Shown here: positions 1-9,389 of the stretch, piece after piece
Layout of the letters: each line of letters starts with the position of its first letter
Position numbering within the stretch: position 1 is the first letter of the stretch
Assembly: GCA_963663395.1 (NCBI GenBank)
Contig: OY760226.1
Location: 5,084,001 to 5,148,000, forward strand
Length of the DNA: 64,000 bases
Direction of reading: 5' to 3'
From: Azophilus sp963663395
Lineage (GTDB): Bacteria; Pseudomonadota; Gammaproteobacteria; Pseudomonadales; Azotimanducaceae
Program-made: the position numbers and the translations under genes
Notes under the pieces: model-generated
Seen by the model: only the letters and a program-made list of their open reading frames with translations
Databases searched by the model: none
What the model was told of the DNA's origin: nothing

Positions 1-1706
1 GATTCAATTACTTACACTATTCCAACAAAGAGGTCCCATGAACACACAGTGTACGCCCAGGCAACTTGAATTTCACGCCTTTGGCCGCCGCGAAGTTGTC
101 GGTCGTTTCGACGCCGGTCGGCTCACCTCCGATGGCGGCGCCATCCTGCTGCGCGAGGTGGATCGCCGCTTGGGGCTGATGCAGCGCATCGCAGATTGCT
201 TCACCGATTATCGCGACCCCAGGAAGGTCGAACACTCGGTGTTGGAGATGGTTACCCAGCGGGTGGGTGGGATTGCCCTGGGCTACGAAGACCTCAACGA
301 TCACGACGCGTTGCGCGGCGACAGCCTGTTGGCGCTCTGGGCGGGCAAGGCCGACCTGACCGGTGCGCAGCGACCCCGGGAGCGGGATCGGAGGTATGCA
401 CTGGCGGGTTCGAGCACGTTGAACCGCCTGGAGTTGGGTAAGCCGGAGGATGCGGCCCGGGATCGCTACCGCCGCATCGCGGCGGATGCGGATGCCCTGG
501 ACCGGGTGCTGGTGGATCTGTTCCTGGATGCCCACACCGAGGCGCCGGCAGAACTGTGGCTGGACCTGGACGCCACGGACGATCCGCTGCACGGCAATCA
601 GGAGGGGCGTTTCTTTCATGGTTACTACAAGAACTACTGTTACTTGCCGCTCTACATCTTTTGTGGCGAGCATCTGTTGTGCGCACGACTGCGGCCATCG
701 AACCGGGATGCCAGCGTCGGCAGCGTCGAGGAGTTGACCCGCATCGTTGGCCGGATTCGCCAACGCTGGCCCGAGGTGCGCGTGGTGGTACGGGGCGATT
801 CCGGATTTTGCCGGGAATCGATCATGCATTGGTGCGAGTGCAACGACGTGGACTATGTGCTCGGTCTGGCGCGCAACGAGCGCCTGGTGGGACACATCGA
901 GAAGGCTCTGCACAAGTCCCACAGCCGCTATGCGACGACGGGCGCGCCGTCGCGTCGGTTCCGGGTGTTTCGCTACCGGACCCGAACATCCTGGAGCCGC
1001 GCGCGCCGGGTGGTGGCCAAAGCCGAGCATCTGGCGAAGGGTCCCAACCCGCGCTTCGTGGTGACCAGCCTGGGCCCGGCGGTGGCCGGGCCGCAACGAC
1101 TCTACGAACAACTGTATTGCGCCCGTGGCGACATGGAAAACCGCATCAAAGAGTGTCAGCTCGATCTGTTCGCCGACCGGACCAGCACGGCGACGCTGCG
1201 CGCCAACCAACTGCGTCTGTATTTTGCGTCCTTCGCCTATGTGCTCATGCACGGCCTGCGGCGCCTGGGCCTGGCCGGCACGCGCTGGGCCCGGGCGCAA
1301 TGCGGAACCCTTCGGGTGAAACTGCTCAAGGTCGCAGCCCGGGTGCGGATCACCGCACGCAAGGTCTGGTTGTCGTTCTCATCGGTCTACCCCTACCGGG
1401 ACGCATTTACGGCCGCCGCAAACGCGCTCTGTCGGGGACCGACCCGCGCCCCGCCTGCGTAACCGGATTCGCGCCGACCCATCACACCGACCGGCTCACC
1501 CGCCGGGGAGGACCCACGCCTGAAAGACAGCCCGTGGCTGCCACCGCCGTGGCACAGTCACGTTTCCGACCCTGCCGAGAGCCAAAATTGCCTCAATATC
1601 GCCGCACAGGCATGCGTTTACAGCACTGGCACTTTCTAACAAGCAAACAAACGGCCCTCAGCCAGCCGGTTCAAACGGCTCCGTCGAGTTGGTGACGGAT
1701 GCGGGC
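1..1706 (+). mobile_element. IS1380-family insertion sequence, left terminus at or beyond the window edge
   Basis: The element contains one transposase gene and about 240 non-coding bases after it. Its right border is inferred from the neighbouring acyl-CoA synthetase: homology to the intact paralogue at 46-48 kb starts abruptly at about 1706 and has no start codon, so the element sits inside that gene. I could not pair terminal inverted repeats, because the left end lies at or outside base 1. A total of about 1.7 kb is normal for this family. The right border is uncertain by about 10 bases. Confidence 0.75.
38..1462 (+). CDS. IS1380-family DDE transposase
   Basis: This 474-residue protein cuts and joins the ends of its insertion sequence. 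It has the length and blocks of IS1380 transposases: an N-terminal stretch with SDGGAILLREVDRRLGL, a first acidic block LDLDATDDP near residues 176-182, GDSGF with Asp254, and a C-terminal GDMENRIKE with Glu367. Together these give a DDE triad. An AAGAGG Shine-Dalgarno lies just before the ATG at 38. No frameshift is visible, so the transposase could be active. The large open frames on the opposite strand and in frame 1 here are shadows of high GC3 coding. Confidence 0.93.
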   Translation: MNTQCTPRQLEFHAFGRREVVGRFDAGRLTSDGGAILLREVDRRLGLMQRIADCFTDYRDPRKVEHSVLEMVTQRVGGIALGYEDLNDHDALRGDSLLALWAGKADLTGAQRPRERDRRYALAGSSTLNRLELGKPEDAARDRYRRIAADADALDRVLVDLFLDAHTEAPAELWLDLDATDDPLHGNQEGRFFHGYYKNYCYLPLYIFCGEHLLCARLRPSNRDASVGSVEELTRIVGRIRQRWPEVRVVVRGDSGFCRESIMHWCECNDVDYVLGLARNERLVGHIEKALHKSHSRYATTGAPSRRFRVFRYRTRTSWSRARRVVAKAEHLAKGPNPRFVVTSLGPAVAGPQRLYEQLYCARGDMENRIKECQLDLFADRTSTATLRANQLRLYFASFAYVLMHGLRRLGLAGTRWARAQCGTLRVKLLKVAARVRITARKVWLSFSSVYPYRDAFTAAANALCRGPTRAPPA

Positions 1707-2992
1707 TAGATAGCCTGGCGAACTCAACCCTGGCAGCCCTTGAGAGCCTTCCAGGCTGCGTCACTGCCGTCGTCATTACCGGTGCTGAGGATCTCCGGCA
1801 AGCCGAGGAACTGAAACTGCCAGAATTGCGGGGTGTCACCTGCCATACCTATCTCGGGATCACCGGTGATGCCAGCTCCGTCTACCGGCAGGCCGAACTG
1901 CCACCTGATCACACACTGCTGGTTCAATACACGGGCGGAACGACAGGCCCGGCCAAGGGTGCGTTGCTCACGCTTCGGGGTTACATGCATTGCGCAGTGC
2001 TTACCCAGGTTTACCGGCCCTGGGATATCGGCACGGAAACCGTAGTGAACGCAGCCCCTTTGTTTCACATCGCCGGGATGATGCAACTGGGGATATCGCT
2101 CAGACACGGTGGCCGCTTCGTCATGATCCCGGACCCGCGTGACATGGAGCACTTCTGTCAGCAGATGATTGACTGTCCGCCAACCCGGATTGGTGCTGTA
2201 CCGACAATGTACCAGATGATCGTCGACCATCCATTGAGTGATCGCATTGATTTTTCGAAGCTGAAATTCGCCATGACAGGCGCAGCACCGACCACCGGAG
2301 ATGACCGGGCACGCGTCGAACGCATGTTGCACGGGACTGTCTTGTCTGATTCCTATGGCATGACAGAGACAGGACCCACAACCGTCGTCAATCCTCCCGC
2401 TCGATGCAAGCCGGAAGCAATGGGGATACCGCTGCCTGGCATAGATCTGCGCATTGTTGACGTCGAGACAGGCACAAAGGAAATGCCCTATGGCGAGGCC
2501 GGAGAAATTATTGCTGCCAGCCCTTGCATGATGAAAGGTTACATCAATCGCCCTGATGAAACTGCCAAAGCGCTGCGCGAATGGAAAGGCAAGACGTATA
2601 TGTACACGGGCGATGTAGGTGTAATGGACGAAGACGGCTATGTCTACATGCGGGACCGCACCAAAGACATGATCATTGTCAGTGGATTCAAGGTGTTTTC
2701 GGTCGAGGTGGAAAACGAGTTATCGGCCCTCGACTGCATCGCGCTTTCCGCACTGATCGGCAGCCATGACGATCGACGCCCCGGCAGCGAAATCGTCAAT
2801 CTTTATGTGCAGTTAACAGAAGAAGCGAGGCGGCGCGAGGCCAAGGAGGTTCAGGAAGCGATTCTGGATTTCTGCCGCGCTAACCTGGCGAAATACAAAG
2901 TGCCGAAAAACATCCACCTGATCGATGAAATGCCACTGACAGGTGCAGGCAAAGTCGACAAGAAAGTGCTTCGCACTCGCGCAAATCGCTGA
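1706..2992 (+). pseudogene. 5'-truncated AMP-forming acyl-CoA synthetase
   Basis: Only the C-terminal three quarters of an acyl-CoA synthetase remains. The reading frame is homologous to the intact 46219-47913 gene from about base 1706 (LDSLANSTLAALESLPG) to the stop. It keeps the P-loop-like YTGGTTGPAKG, the A5 motif SYGMTE, the A7/A8 stretch GDVGVMDEDGYVYMRDRTKD and the A10 lysine in GAGKVDKK. About 190 N-terminal residues of the ANL fold are missing, replaced by the IS1380 element. The first internal start in frame (GTG or ATG near 1826) would give 388 residues without the N-terminal acyl-binding part, so it is very probably inactive. The stop lies 3 bases before the next gene, so the two were one operon. 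Confidence 0.88.
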
Positions 2993-2995
2993 GCC

Positions 2996-3937
2996 ATGAA
3001 GGCGGTCAAGATCGTTAACAACTCGCCTCTATTCTCTGATTGCGCGGAGCCACGAGGCAACGGTGTGCTTGTCCGCGTCGTCTCCAGTTCCATTTGTGGC
3101 ACCGACCTTCATCTGCTGCCAACAGGCATGCTGGAAGGGCGAATTCCAGGTCATGAGTGTGCCGGGTACACGCCCGACGGAAAAGCGGTGGCAATCGAAC
3201 CGTTTCACTCCTGCGGCAGTTGCCAGTCTTGCGCGGACGGCCTCATCGCGCATTGCCAGGCTCAAGATTTGCCAACGGTTGCGGGACTCACCCGGGATGG
3301 CGGTATGGCCGAATCGATGCTCGTCCCGGAAGCATCCCTGGTGGAGCTGCCCACAGGTTTAGATGTAAAGAACGCTAATCTGGTTGAAACACTGGCCGTG
3401 TGCGTTCGAGGGTTTTCGCGTTGCGGGCTGGGCAACAAAGATAAAGTGCTGGTGATCGGCGCTGGTTCGATTGGCCTTGGCAGTACAGCCTGTCTGCAAG
3501 CATGGGACATCGGCGTTACTGTCAAAGCGCGCTATCCACACCAACAGGTCGTCGCCGAGCAACTGGGCGCCAACTTAAACGTCGGCGACGGCTACGACCT
3601 GGTGGTCGACGCTGTCGGTAACGAGAAATCGCTGGAAGAAGCGGTCAATTGCGCAAAGCCCCGTGGCCGTATTCTGGTATTGGGGAACTTCTTTGAGCCT
3701 ACACCGATAGTGCCAGCGCTATATCAGAAGGAGCTCACCATCATCACTTCGATCGCTTACAAGTGCACGCAACCCGATCGCAGTTTTGTTGAAGCGGCAC
3801 GCATATTGTTCGAACACCCTAATATCGCGGGTTCGATGATTACACACCGTTTCCCCCTCGATGGAGCAGCGGAGGCATTTGCCACTGCGGCCGACAAAGA
3901 TTCCGGGGCCATAAAAGTTACCTTTGATATTGGCTAG
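2996..3937 (+). CDS. Zinc-dependent medium-chain alcohol dehydrogenase
   Basis: This is an NAD(P)-linked oxidoreductase of the MDR superfamily that interconverts an alcohol and a carbonyl. Visible features are the catalytic zinc ligands Cys34 and His53-Glu54 (GHE), the structural-zinc lobe Cys73-x2-Cys76-x2-Cys79-x7-Cys87, and a Rossmann nucleotide fold with VIGAGSIGLG near residue 155. At 313 residues it is about 30 shorter than usual; the shortening lies in the inner part of the nucleotide domain. The ATG follows the truncated acyl-CoA synthetase stop by 3 bases, which implies co-translation in the original operon. Since the IS1380 insertion, its promoter is probably inside or across the IS end. 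The substrate is unknown. Confidence 0.85.
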   Translation: MKAVKIVNNSPLFSDCAEPRGNGVLVRVVSSSICGTDLHLLPTGMLEGRIPGHECAGYTPDGKAVAIEPFHSCGSCQSCADGLIAHCQAQDLPTVAGLTRDGGMAESMLVPEASLVELPTGLDVKNANLVETLAVCVRGFSRCGLGNKDKVLVIGAGSIGLGSTACLQAWDIGVTVKARYPHQQVVAEQLGANLNVGDGYDLVVDAVGNEKSLEEAVNCAKPRGRILVLGNFFEPTPIVPALYQKELTIITSIAYKCTQPDRSFVEAARILFEHPNIAGSMITHRFPLDGAAEAFATAADKDSGAIKVTFDIG

Positions 3938-4007
3938 AACGGCAAGGAGGACCAAATCATGGCAGAACGCCCCGCGATACCCGCAGAGAATCGCTGCGGG
4001 TGACCCG

Positions 4008-4784
4008 ATGAACTTTTTTCCACCGATGGCAGGCTCCGCCCGGCAAGCGATCGAAGACCTCAAGGATTACGGAATTGCGCTACTGCCTGAGTTCCTCACC
4101 GGGGAAAAACTTCGCGAAGCGCGTGATGCTGTTTACGCGGGTCCAGCGGATGACGCAGCCAATGGGCGTCCCTCAGGTCAGTATCTGCTGGACTATGATA
4201 AAGGTAGTGTCCGGGTATGGAATCTACTGAACAGGGGTTCAGTGTTCGTAGAACTAGTAGAACATCCGCTGGTGCTGGAATTGCTGGAGGAGGTGCTTGG
4301 TAAAGGCGCGCTACTCAGCGGTTTCTCCGCAAACATTTTGGAGCCAGGCGGTACTGGCGGTGCACTACACGCGGATCAGAGCGGCTATCCGCCACCATGG
4401 CCCGCAGAACCACAGGGATTGAACTTTGCCTGGTTGCTTGATGATTTCACCACTGAAAACGGCGCCACTAGAATGGTGTCGGGCAGTCATAGTCGCGAAA
4501 AACCCTTCGAGCCACCTGAACAGGAGGCATTACCTGTGATAGCACCGGCGGGTACAGCCATCGCATTCGAAGGCCGAATATGGCATCAAACCGGCGCCAA
4601 CCTGTCAGAAGCTCCCCGCGCAGCAGCCTTCGCCTGGTATACAAAACCCATATACCGTGCTCAGGAGAACTGGTTTCTCTCGCTGAATGATGACGTATTG
4701 GCAAGCGCATCTGACAACTTGCTGACGCTGCTCGGGTACCGCACCGAAGTGCTTGGCACTGTTTATGGTCATTCTCCGCGGTGA
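4008..4784 (+). CDS. Phytanoyl-CoA dioxygenase family Fe(II)/2-oxoglutarate oxygenase
   Basis: This is a non-haem iron hydroxylase of the PhyH family, which hydroxylates branched acyl-CoAs or other hydrophobic substrates using O2 and 2-oxoglutarate. The facial triad is visible as His121-Ala-Asp123 (LHADQSGYP) and His193 (IWHQTG), and Arg204 is the likely 2-oxoglutarate carboxylate anchor. The 258-residue product from ATG 4008 is of family length. That ATG has a poor Shine-Dalgarno. The best ribosome site, AAGGAGG at 3944-3950, precedes an ATG at 3959 in another frame that stops after 14 codons at 4001. Either a short upstream ORF exists, or a frameshift has detached the native N terminus. Confidence 0.85.
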   Translation: MNFFPPMAGSARQAIEDLKDYGIALLPEFLTGEKLREARDAVYAGPADDAANGRPSGQYLLDYDKGSVRVWNLLNRGSVFVELVEHPLVLELLEEVLGKGALLSGFSANILEPGGTGGALHADQSGYPPPWPAEPQGLNFAWLLDDFTTENGATRMVSGSHSREKPFEPPEQEALPVIAPAGTAIAFEGRIWHQTGANLSEAPRAAAFAWYTKPIYRAQENWFLSLNDDVLASASDNLLTLLGYRTEVLGTVYGHSPR

Positions 4785-4940
4785 TCAGCTCCGCAACAAC
4801 CCGAAGGCTGCCTGGACACGCCAGTTGATGCCTTCCTTCTTGACGGAACAAGAATCACCAAATCCAAAGGACGAAATGAACCTGCACATCGCACCTGCAC
4901 AGGACTGTGTCAGGCGCTATTAACTCAACTGGAGTAACCG

Positions 4941-5900
4941 ATGCTTGAACTTGATCCTGAATTGAGACCAACTTTTGAAGCAGTGTTTGCGGGCGCCGGT
5001 GCGATGCCGAAGCTCCCTCGTGGTGATTGGCAGGGCAGGCGCAAGGCGCAGGAAGCGGTGGGCAGCAGGATGTTCGACAAGATGCTGCCCGCTACTCAAG
5101 ATATTCAAACCAAAGACTTCAGCGTTGCCTCAGCGGATGGTACAAGCATACGCTTGCGCTGGTACCGACCGGCCAACTCCGAAACCACTGCTGCGGTTCT
5201 TTACACTCACGGCGGCGGCAAGTTTCTGTGCTCAGTCGACACGTACGACGCTGTCTGCAAGTTTTACGCAGACCGCACCAACGTCGCAGTCCTGGCTGTG
5301 GACTTCCGATTGCCGCCAGAGCATCCCTACCCGGCTCCGGTAGAAGATTGCTACGCGGGACTTGTCTGGCTCGCTGAGCACGCAGACGAACTCGGCGTTG
5401 ACCTGAATCGAATTGGCGTTGTTGGCGACAGCGGCGGAGGCGGCCTTGCAGCAGGCGTTGTCCTGATGGCAAGAGATCGAGACGGCCCGAAGGTCGCAAA
5501 ACAAGTTCTGATTTATCCCATGCTCGATGATCGAAATACGGTCGAAGACCCTGCCATGACACCATTTCTGACCTGGAACCACGACGACAATTACACTGGA
5601 TGGCAGTGCTTTGTGGGTGACGCCATTGGCTCTGACGAAGTGTCGCCATACGCCTCCCCTTCGCGAGCAGGCGACTTAACCGGGCTGCCGCCTACCTTTA
5701 TTGATGTTGGCGAACTCGACATCTTTCGAGACGAATCCATTGATTATGCGACCCGATTGGTAAATGCCGGGGTATCGGTTGAATTCCACCTCTATCCAGG
5801 CGCACCACATGGATTTGAGCTGTTTGGTTTTCATACAAACATCGCGGCCAATGCCTGGCAATCACGCTTCAGAGCGATCAGCAGTTTGAACGCGCAATAA
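4941..5900 (+). CDS. HSL-type alpha/beta hydrolase (esterase/lipase)
   Basis: This is a carboxylester hydrolase of the hormone-sensitive-lipase (bacterial type IV) family, probably cytoplasmic because no signal peptide is present. It has the oxyanion motif HGGG at 90-93, the nucleophile elbow GDSGGG with Ser164, the acid Asp260 in VGELDIF, and His290 in PGAPHGF. The 319-residue length is typical. The ATG at 4941 is preceded by CTGGAG at a proper distance. It follows the PhyH gene by 156 bases in the same direction and has a paralogue at 27762-28742. Confidence 0.9.
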   Translation: MLELDPELRPTFEAVFAGAGAMPKLPRGDWQGRRKAQEAVGSRMFDKMLPATQDIQTKDFSVASADGTSIRLRWYRPANSETTAAVLYTHGGGKFLCSVDTYDAVCKFYADRTNVAVLAVDFRLPPEHPYPAPVEDCYAGLVWLAEHADELGVDLNRIGVVGDSGGGGLAAGVVLMARDRDGPKVAKQVLIYPMLDDRNTVEDPAMTPFLTWNHDDNYTGWQCFVGDAIGSDEVSPYASPSRAGDLTGLPPTFIDVGELDIFRDESIDYATRLVNAGVSVEFHLYPGAPHGFELFGFHTNIAANAWQSRFRAISSLNAQ

Positions 5901-5964
5901 CGGTAGGCGCGTTCCGTAGGCGACACCTAGTCTTCGGCAACCAACGCGCCACCATGAGATCTCA

Positions 5965-7520
5965 CTAGGGCTGAGGGTCCTCGATTTCGTTTGCCGGATC
6001 TTCCTCGGGTTCAGGGAAGCTGAGCCTTACGCCTGTCTCCTCGGCCGCCCGCTCGCTTTCGAAGGCATTGCAAGATCGAAGCAGGGCTTCCGTTTCAGCC
6101 AGGCGCCCCCATGTCATCGCCGACGTCCAGCGCTTGGCGAAGTCCAGCGCGCGCACCAGGGGGAGCGCGGAATTGCCGACGGTAAGAGACCGTTGCGCTG
6201 CGATGTAATTCTCACGGAACGCCGTTGGAATCACGATTCGCTCCTCGTCGGCGGCGACGAGTTCCGCGTTCATCATGATCCTGGCCAAGCGGCCGTTGCC
6301 GTCCTCGAACGGGTGGATCTCCGAGACCAGGAAGTGGACAAAGACTGCGCGGTGGAACGGCGAGTCGAGACTGCGATACATCTCGAATCCTCGGCTCAAT
6401 GTGCCGATTACGGACTCCGGAGCAACAAATTCGACTACGCCCGCACGATTGCGCCGCATCTTGAACCGACGGGGGACTTCTCCCGACGGCCCGCGAGCAC
6501 GATGGCATGTCGCTCGCGCAGCATCTCAATCAGGCCATTCGCCGACCGGGGAACGCGACGCATTTCCGAATTGTCCGAAACCACCCGCCAAACACCAAGG
6601 ATGTCGTGCGCATCGCTTGGCCTGTCATCCGGAATGCGACCGCCGAACACAATATCGGTCGCTTCCCGGACCTCAAATTCCGTACCCTCGATGTAGTTCG
6701 AGAAATAGGCATCAAAAAACGCGAGCGTGGCATTCCCGATGCCGTCACGAGAAGCGGTTGGCTGCGCATGTGCCGGCGTTCCGTGGAGGGTTTCGAAGAG
6801 ATCCTCGAACAACCGGACCCTTGATGGGTCGTACGGACGGCCGCGCGCTCTTGCTTTGGCTGTAGAGGCATGCAGACGCGCATCTTGTGTTCCCGCCATC
6901 GTTCCGATGATCGAGTCGAGACAATCCAGTTGCTCGGTTCTGCCAATGACGCCAGCGATGCGTCGGGCGTCGTCCCGAAGTTGATTGCAAGCCTCCTCAC
7001 CCGCCGAGGCCATCAGCCTTTCAAGGTGTTCTTCAATTTGGGTTCGCGGCAACGTACGCGGGACCTTGCCTGCGCGGGAGCGTGAATTGCACAGGTTGTC
7101 CAGATAGGCGCGGGCCGGGGAACTCAGATAAATCTGTCCGTTCATGAAACGCCGGTCGTCCTTTTCAGGGCCTGCGCCCCGCCGCGGAAGCAAGATCACA
7201 CCCGGAAGCTTGATATCGGTCACCCGGTCGCAAACAAGGCACACTGATCCATCCTCAGCCGGCTTGAGTTCAAAGGCCGTCCTGTCGGCGATCAGTGCGC
7301 CGGGGAAGAACCCAGCAACGATGTCCCATAAATTGCGAAGAACGATGCTGGAGGCGCCATCTTCGAGGTTGCTCGTGTACACGCGCGTTGCGAGCTTCCT
7401 CAGTCGACCGGCAGCCACCCTCCTTGAGACTTCGTTGCTGATCCTGGAGGTGGACACAAAAGCCTCGGGCATGGCGTTGACGATCGCTGCCGCAGAGGAT
7501 TTCTCCCGAATATCGACCAT
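5965..7520 (-). pseudogene. Fic-domain AMP-transferase with N-terminal AbiEi-like region, split by a frameshift
   Basis: Two overlapping minus-strand frames form one Fic gene. The 5' part (7520 to about 6470) has an N-terminal region of about 110 residues resembling the winged-helix/AbiEi antitoxin-type regulator, a middle region, and YFSNYIEGTEF. This contains SNYIEG at residues 274-279, which fits the class II Fic auto-inhibitory motif (S/T)xxxE(G/N). The 3' part (about 6459 to 5965) carries the catalytic HPFEDGNGR. The frames join if one C is added to a run of five C (plus-strand G run near 6471-6475), giving KSPRRFKMRRNRAG. This is either a real -1 frameshift or a homopolymer sequencing error. 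Intact Fic proteins of this kind transfer AMP to a protein target. Confidence 0.85.
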
Positions 7521-7909
7521 TGAAACGCTACGAATTGGTATAAATACGGATTTAATGAGTGGGCATTGGTGATTTTATGTAGTTTATAGGGCGTGAGCAA
7601 CCAGCTGAAGGGGTTCACAACCCTTCGGAGTTTGGGCTTGCCCGATCAGGCAGCATCCTCAATTCCGACAAGATGCTCGTTCGGTGTACGGACGGCCCCA
7701 GGGGAGTGGGCCAGAACGGGGCCATTGCACGAAAAGTGGTGCTCTAGCGCACGGTTTGTGCTGATAAAACTCTTTGTTTTTCACTAATAGCAACGCAGTT
7801 ACCCGCTAAGTTTCCGAACGCCTAGAAATCCACGGATACAGCCATAAGCTAGGGTCGGGTTGCGTGCCTTACCGAACCGGGGATTGGTGTTACTGCCGGA
7901 GAAATTCTC
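7521..7909. other. Intergenic region, no gene recognised
   Basis: This stretch lies between the divergent Fic gene and the carboxylase fragment. The part next to Fic is AT-rich (ATTGGTATAAATACGG near 7530-7550) and is the likely Fic promoter. The remainder has short open frames without ribosome sites or recognisable homology. Confidence 0.5.
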
Positions 7910-8001
7910 GTGACGATCAGGCCGTCTAATTCCGAAGATTCTGTTCTGTTTGAGCGCGAGCATTCATGGATTCCCATACTGAAAGAAATTGCCACACTGA
8001 A

Positions 8002-8518
8002 GTCAAGGGGCGGGCATGCAGATGGCGCGATCGGCGCCAAAAGCCTGTATCTGGACAAGCTGTTGGTAGAGCTTCGTGTCCCCTCGATCAGGTTGTTGGA
8101 TGGATCTTCCGGCGGTGGCAGCATTACCAAGATGGTCCCGGAACAGACGAAGGAAGGTGAAAGCGCCGCCAGTGAAAGCTCGGGTGCAATCAAGGCGGGT
8201 CGCCCGAGGCTAACAGGGTCAGGCGGCTCTTTTCTGCCTGAGCACGGTGGCCGTAGTTCCTACACCAGACAAGCGAATACCGTTCCCGTTGTAAACTTGG
8301 TGCTCGGCAGCGTTGTCGGCATTGGCGCAGCGAAAGCCATGCTCGGCCATTTCTCGGTGATGGTCAGGGACATTGCACAGCTGTTTGTTGCAGGTCCCCC
8401 TGTTGTCAGTCATGCCATGGGTTATGACATCACCAAGGAAGACCTCGGTGGCTGGCATATTCACTGTACCAACGGCTCGGTCGATAATCTTGCTGAGACA
8501 GAGCAGGTTGATCTGTGA
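8002..8518 (+). pseudogene. Internal fragment of an acyl-CoA carboxylase carboxyltransferase (beta) subunit
   Basis: About 170 residues match the middle of biotin-dependent carboxyltransferases of the propionyl/geranyl/methylcrotonyl type. Diagnostic blocks are RGGHADGAIGAKSLYLDKL, RLLDGSSGGGS, VPVVNLVLGSVVGIGAAKA, the GPPVVSHAMGYDI region and TNGSVDNLAETE. Full subunits have about 530 residues. Both the N-terminal crotonase-like half and the C-terminal half are missing. The open frame begins at a GTG at 7910, but homology starts only near 8002. After TGA 8516 a few codons of the family continue in another frame (AYRILSHS). No biotin carboxylase or biotin carrier gene is nearby. Confidence 0.82.
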
Positions 8519-8606
8519 ATGGATACCGGCGGCTTATCGCATCCTGTCTCATTCCGATAAGCTTGGCCCGCGGAAGATTGAATTCCGGCCGTAGAGGATT
8601 GATTGA

Positions 8607-9371
8607 ATGAGAAGACTAGAAGGTCGCGTCGCGATCGTAACGGGAGCAGGCCAGGGTTTGGGCCTTGGTATTGCGAAACGGTTCAGTAAGGAGGGGGCTA
8701 CGGTTGCCATTTGTGACCTGGACGGCGAAAAATTGCAAGAGACTGCCGAAGCACTCGCATCGATGGGCAGCCATGTTATTCACAAGGCATGCGATGTCAC
8801 CTCCGGCGAACAGATTGACAGCTTTCTCGAGTATGTCGTCGAAAGAGCCGGGGGCGTTGACGTTCTGGTAAACAACGCGGCTTTCATACCGGGTGGTGCT
8901 CCGCTGGAAAACTATGGCGAGGACAGATATCTGCGGACGATCGATGTTGGCGTCAACTCCGTCTATCGATTCATGACGCGTGTCTTCCCTTTGATGAAGG
9001 ACAAAGGTGGGAAAATCATCAACTTCAGTTCGCTCGCAGCTATTCGAGGAGACAAGTCACGAGGCGGCTATGCTGCTGCCAAGGCTGCCGTTGTTGGCTT
9101 GACTCGAGTGGCGGCGAACGATTGGGGCCGATATGGCATCAACGTCAACTGCATTGCACCCATGGGCATGACTGAGAAGTGGGCTGCTTTAATGACCGAT
9201 GACAGTGCTGACCCCTTCGAAGTCTTCGGCCTACGCTCCAACGCGCTCGGTTATGTCGGCGATCCAGAAAAGCACATTGCGCCGGTGGCATTGTTCTTAG
9301 CCTGTGAAGATTCAGACTATGTCACCGGCGCGTTGATTCCTGCGGACGGTGGGTTGTGCGACCTTGAATAG
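8607..9371 (+). CDS. SDR-family oxidoreductase
   Basis: This is a classical short-chain dehydrogenase/reductase of 254 residues acting on a secondary alcohol or ketone with NAD(H) or NADP(H). It has the cofactor motif TGAGQGLG at 12-19, an acidic Asp37/Asp39 after beta-2 that favours NAD, NNAA at 89-92, and the catalytic Ser141-Tyr155-Lys159. The C-terminal GALIPADGG is the usual SDR ending. It starts 88 bases after the carboxylase fragment and is convergent with the SnoaL-like gene. The substrate is unknown. Confidence 0.9.
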   Translation: MRRLEGRVAIVTGAGQGLGLGIAKRFSKEGATVAICDLDGEKLQETAEALASMGSHVIHKACDVTSGEQIDSFLEYVVERAGGVDVLVNNAAFIPGGAPLENYGEDRYLRTIDVGVNSVYRFMTRVFPLMKDKGGKIINFSSLAAIRGDKSRGGYAAAKAAVVGLTRVAANDWGRYGINVNCIAPMGMTEKWAALMTDDSADPFEVFGLRSNALGYVGDPEKHIAPVALFLACEDSDYVTGALIPADGGLCDLE

Positions 9372-9389
9372 GAGCTTCCTCGGACCGCA

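Noticed and set aside
17..1300. Long minus-strand open frame opposite the IS1380 transposase, and a 379-codon frame at 556-1695
   Set aside because: Both are shadows of the high-GC transposase codons. They have no domain, no ribosome site and an arginine/proline/histidine-rich composition.
7593..7787. 64-codon plus-strand ORF between the Fic gene and the carboxylase fragment
   Set aside because: It has no ribosome site, no recognisable motif, and a composition like non-coding DNA.
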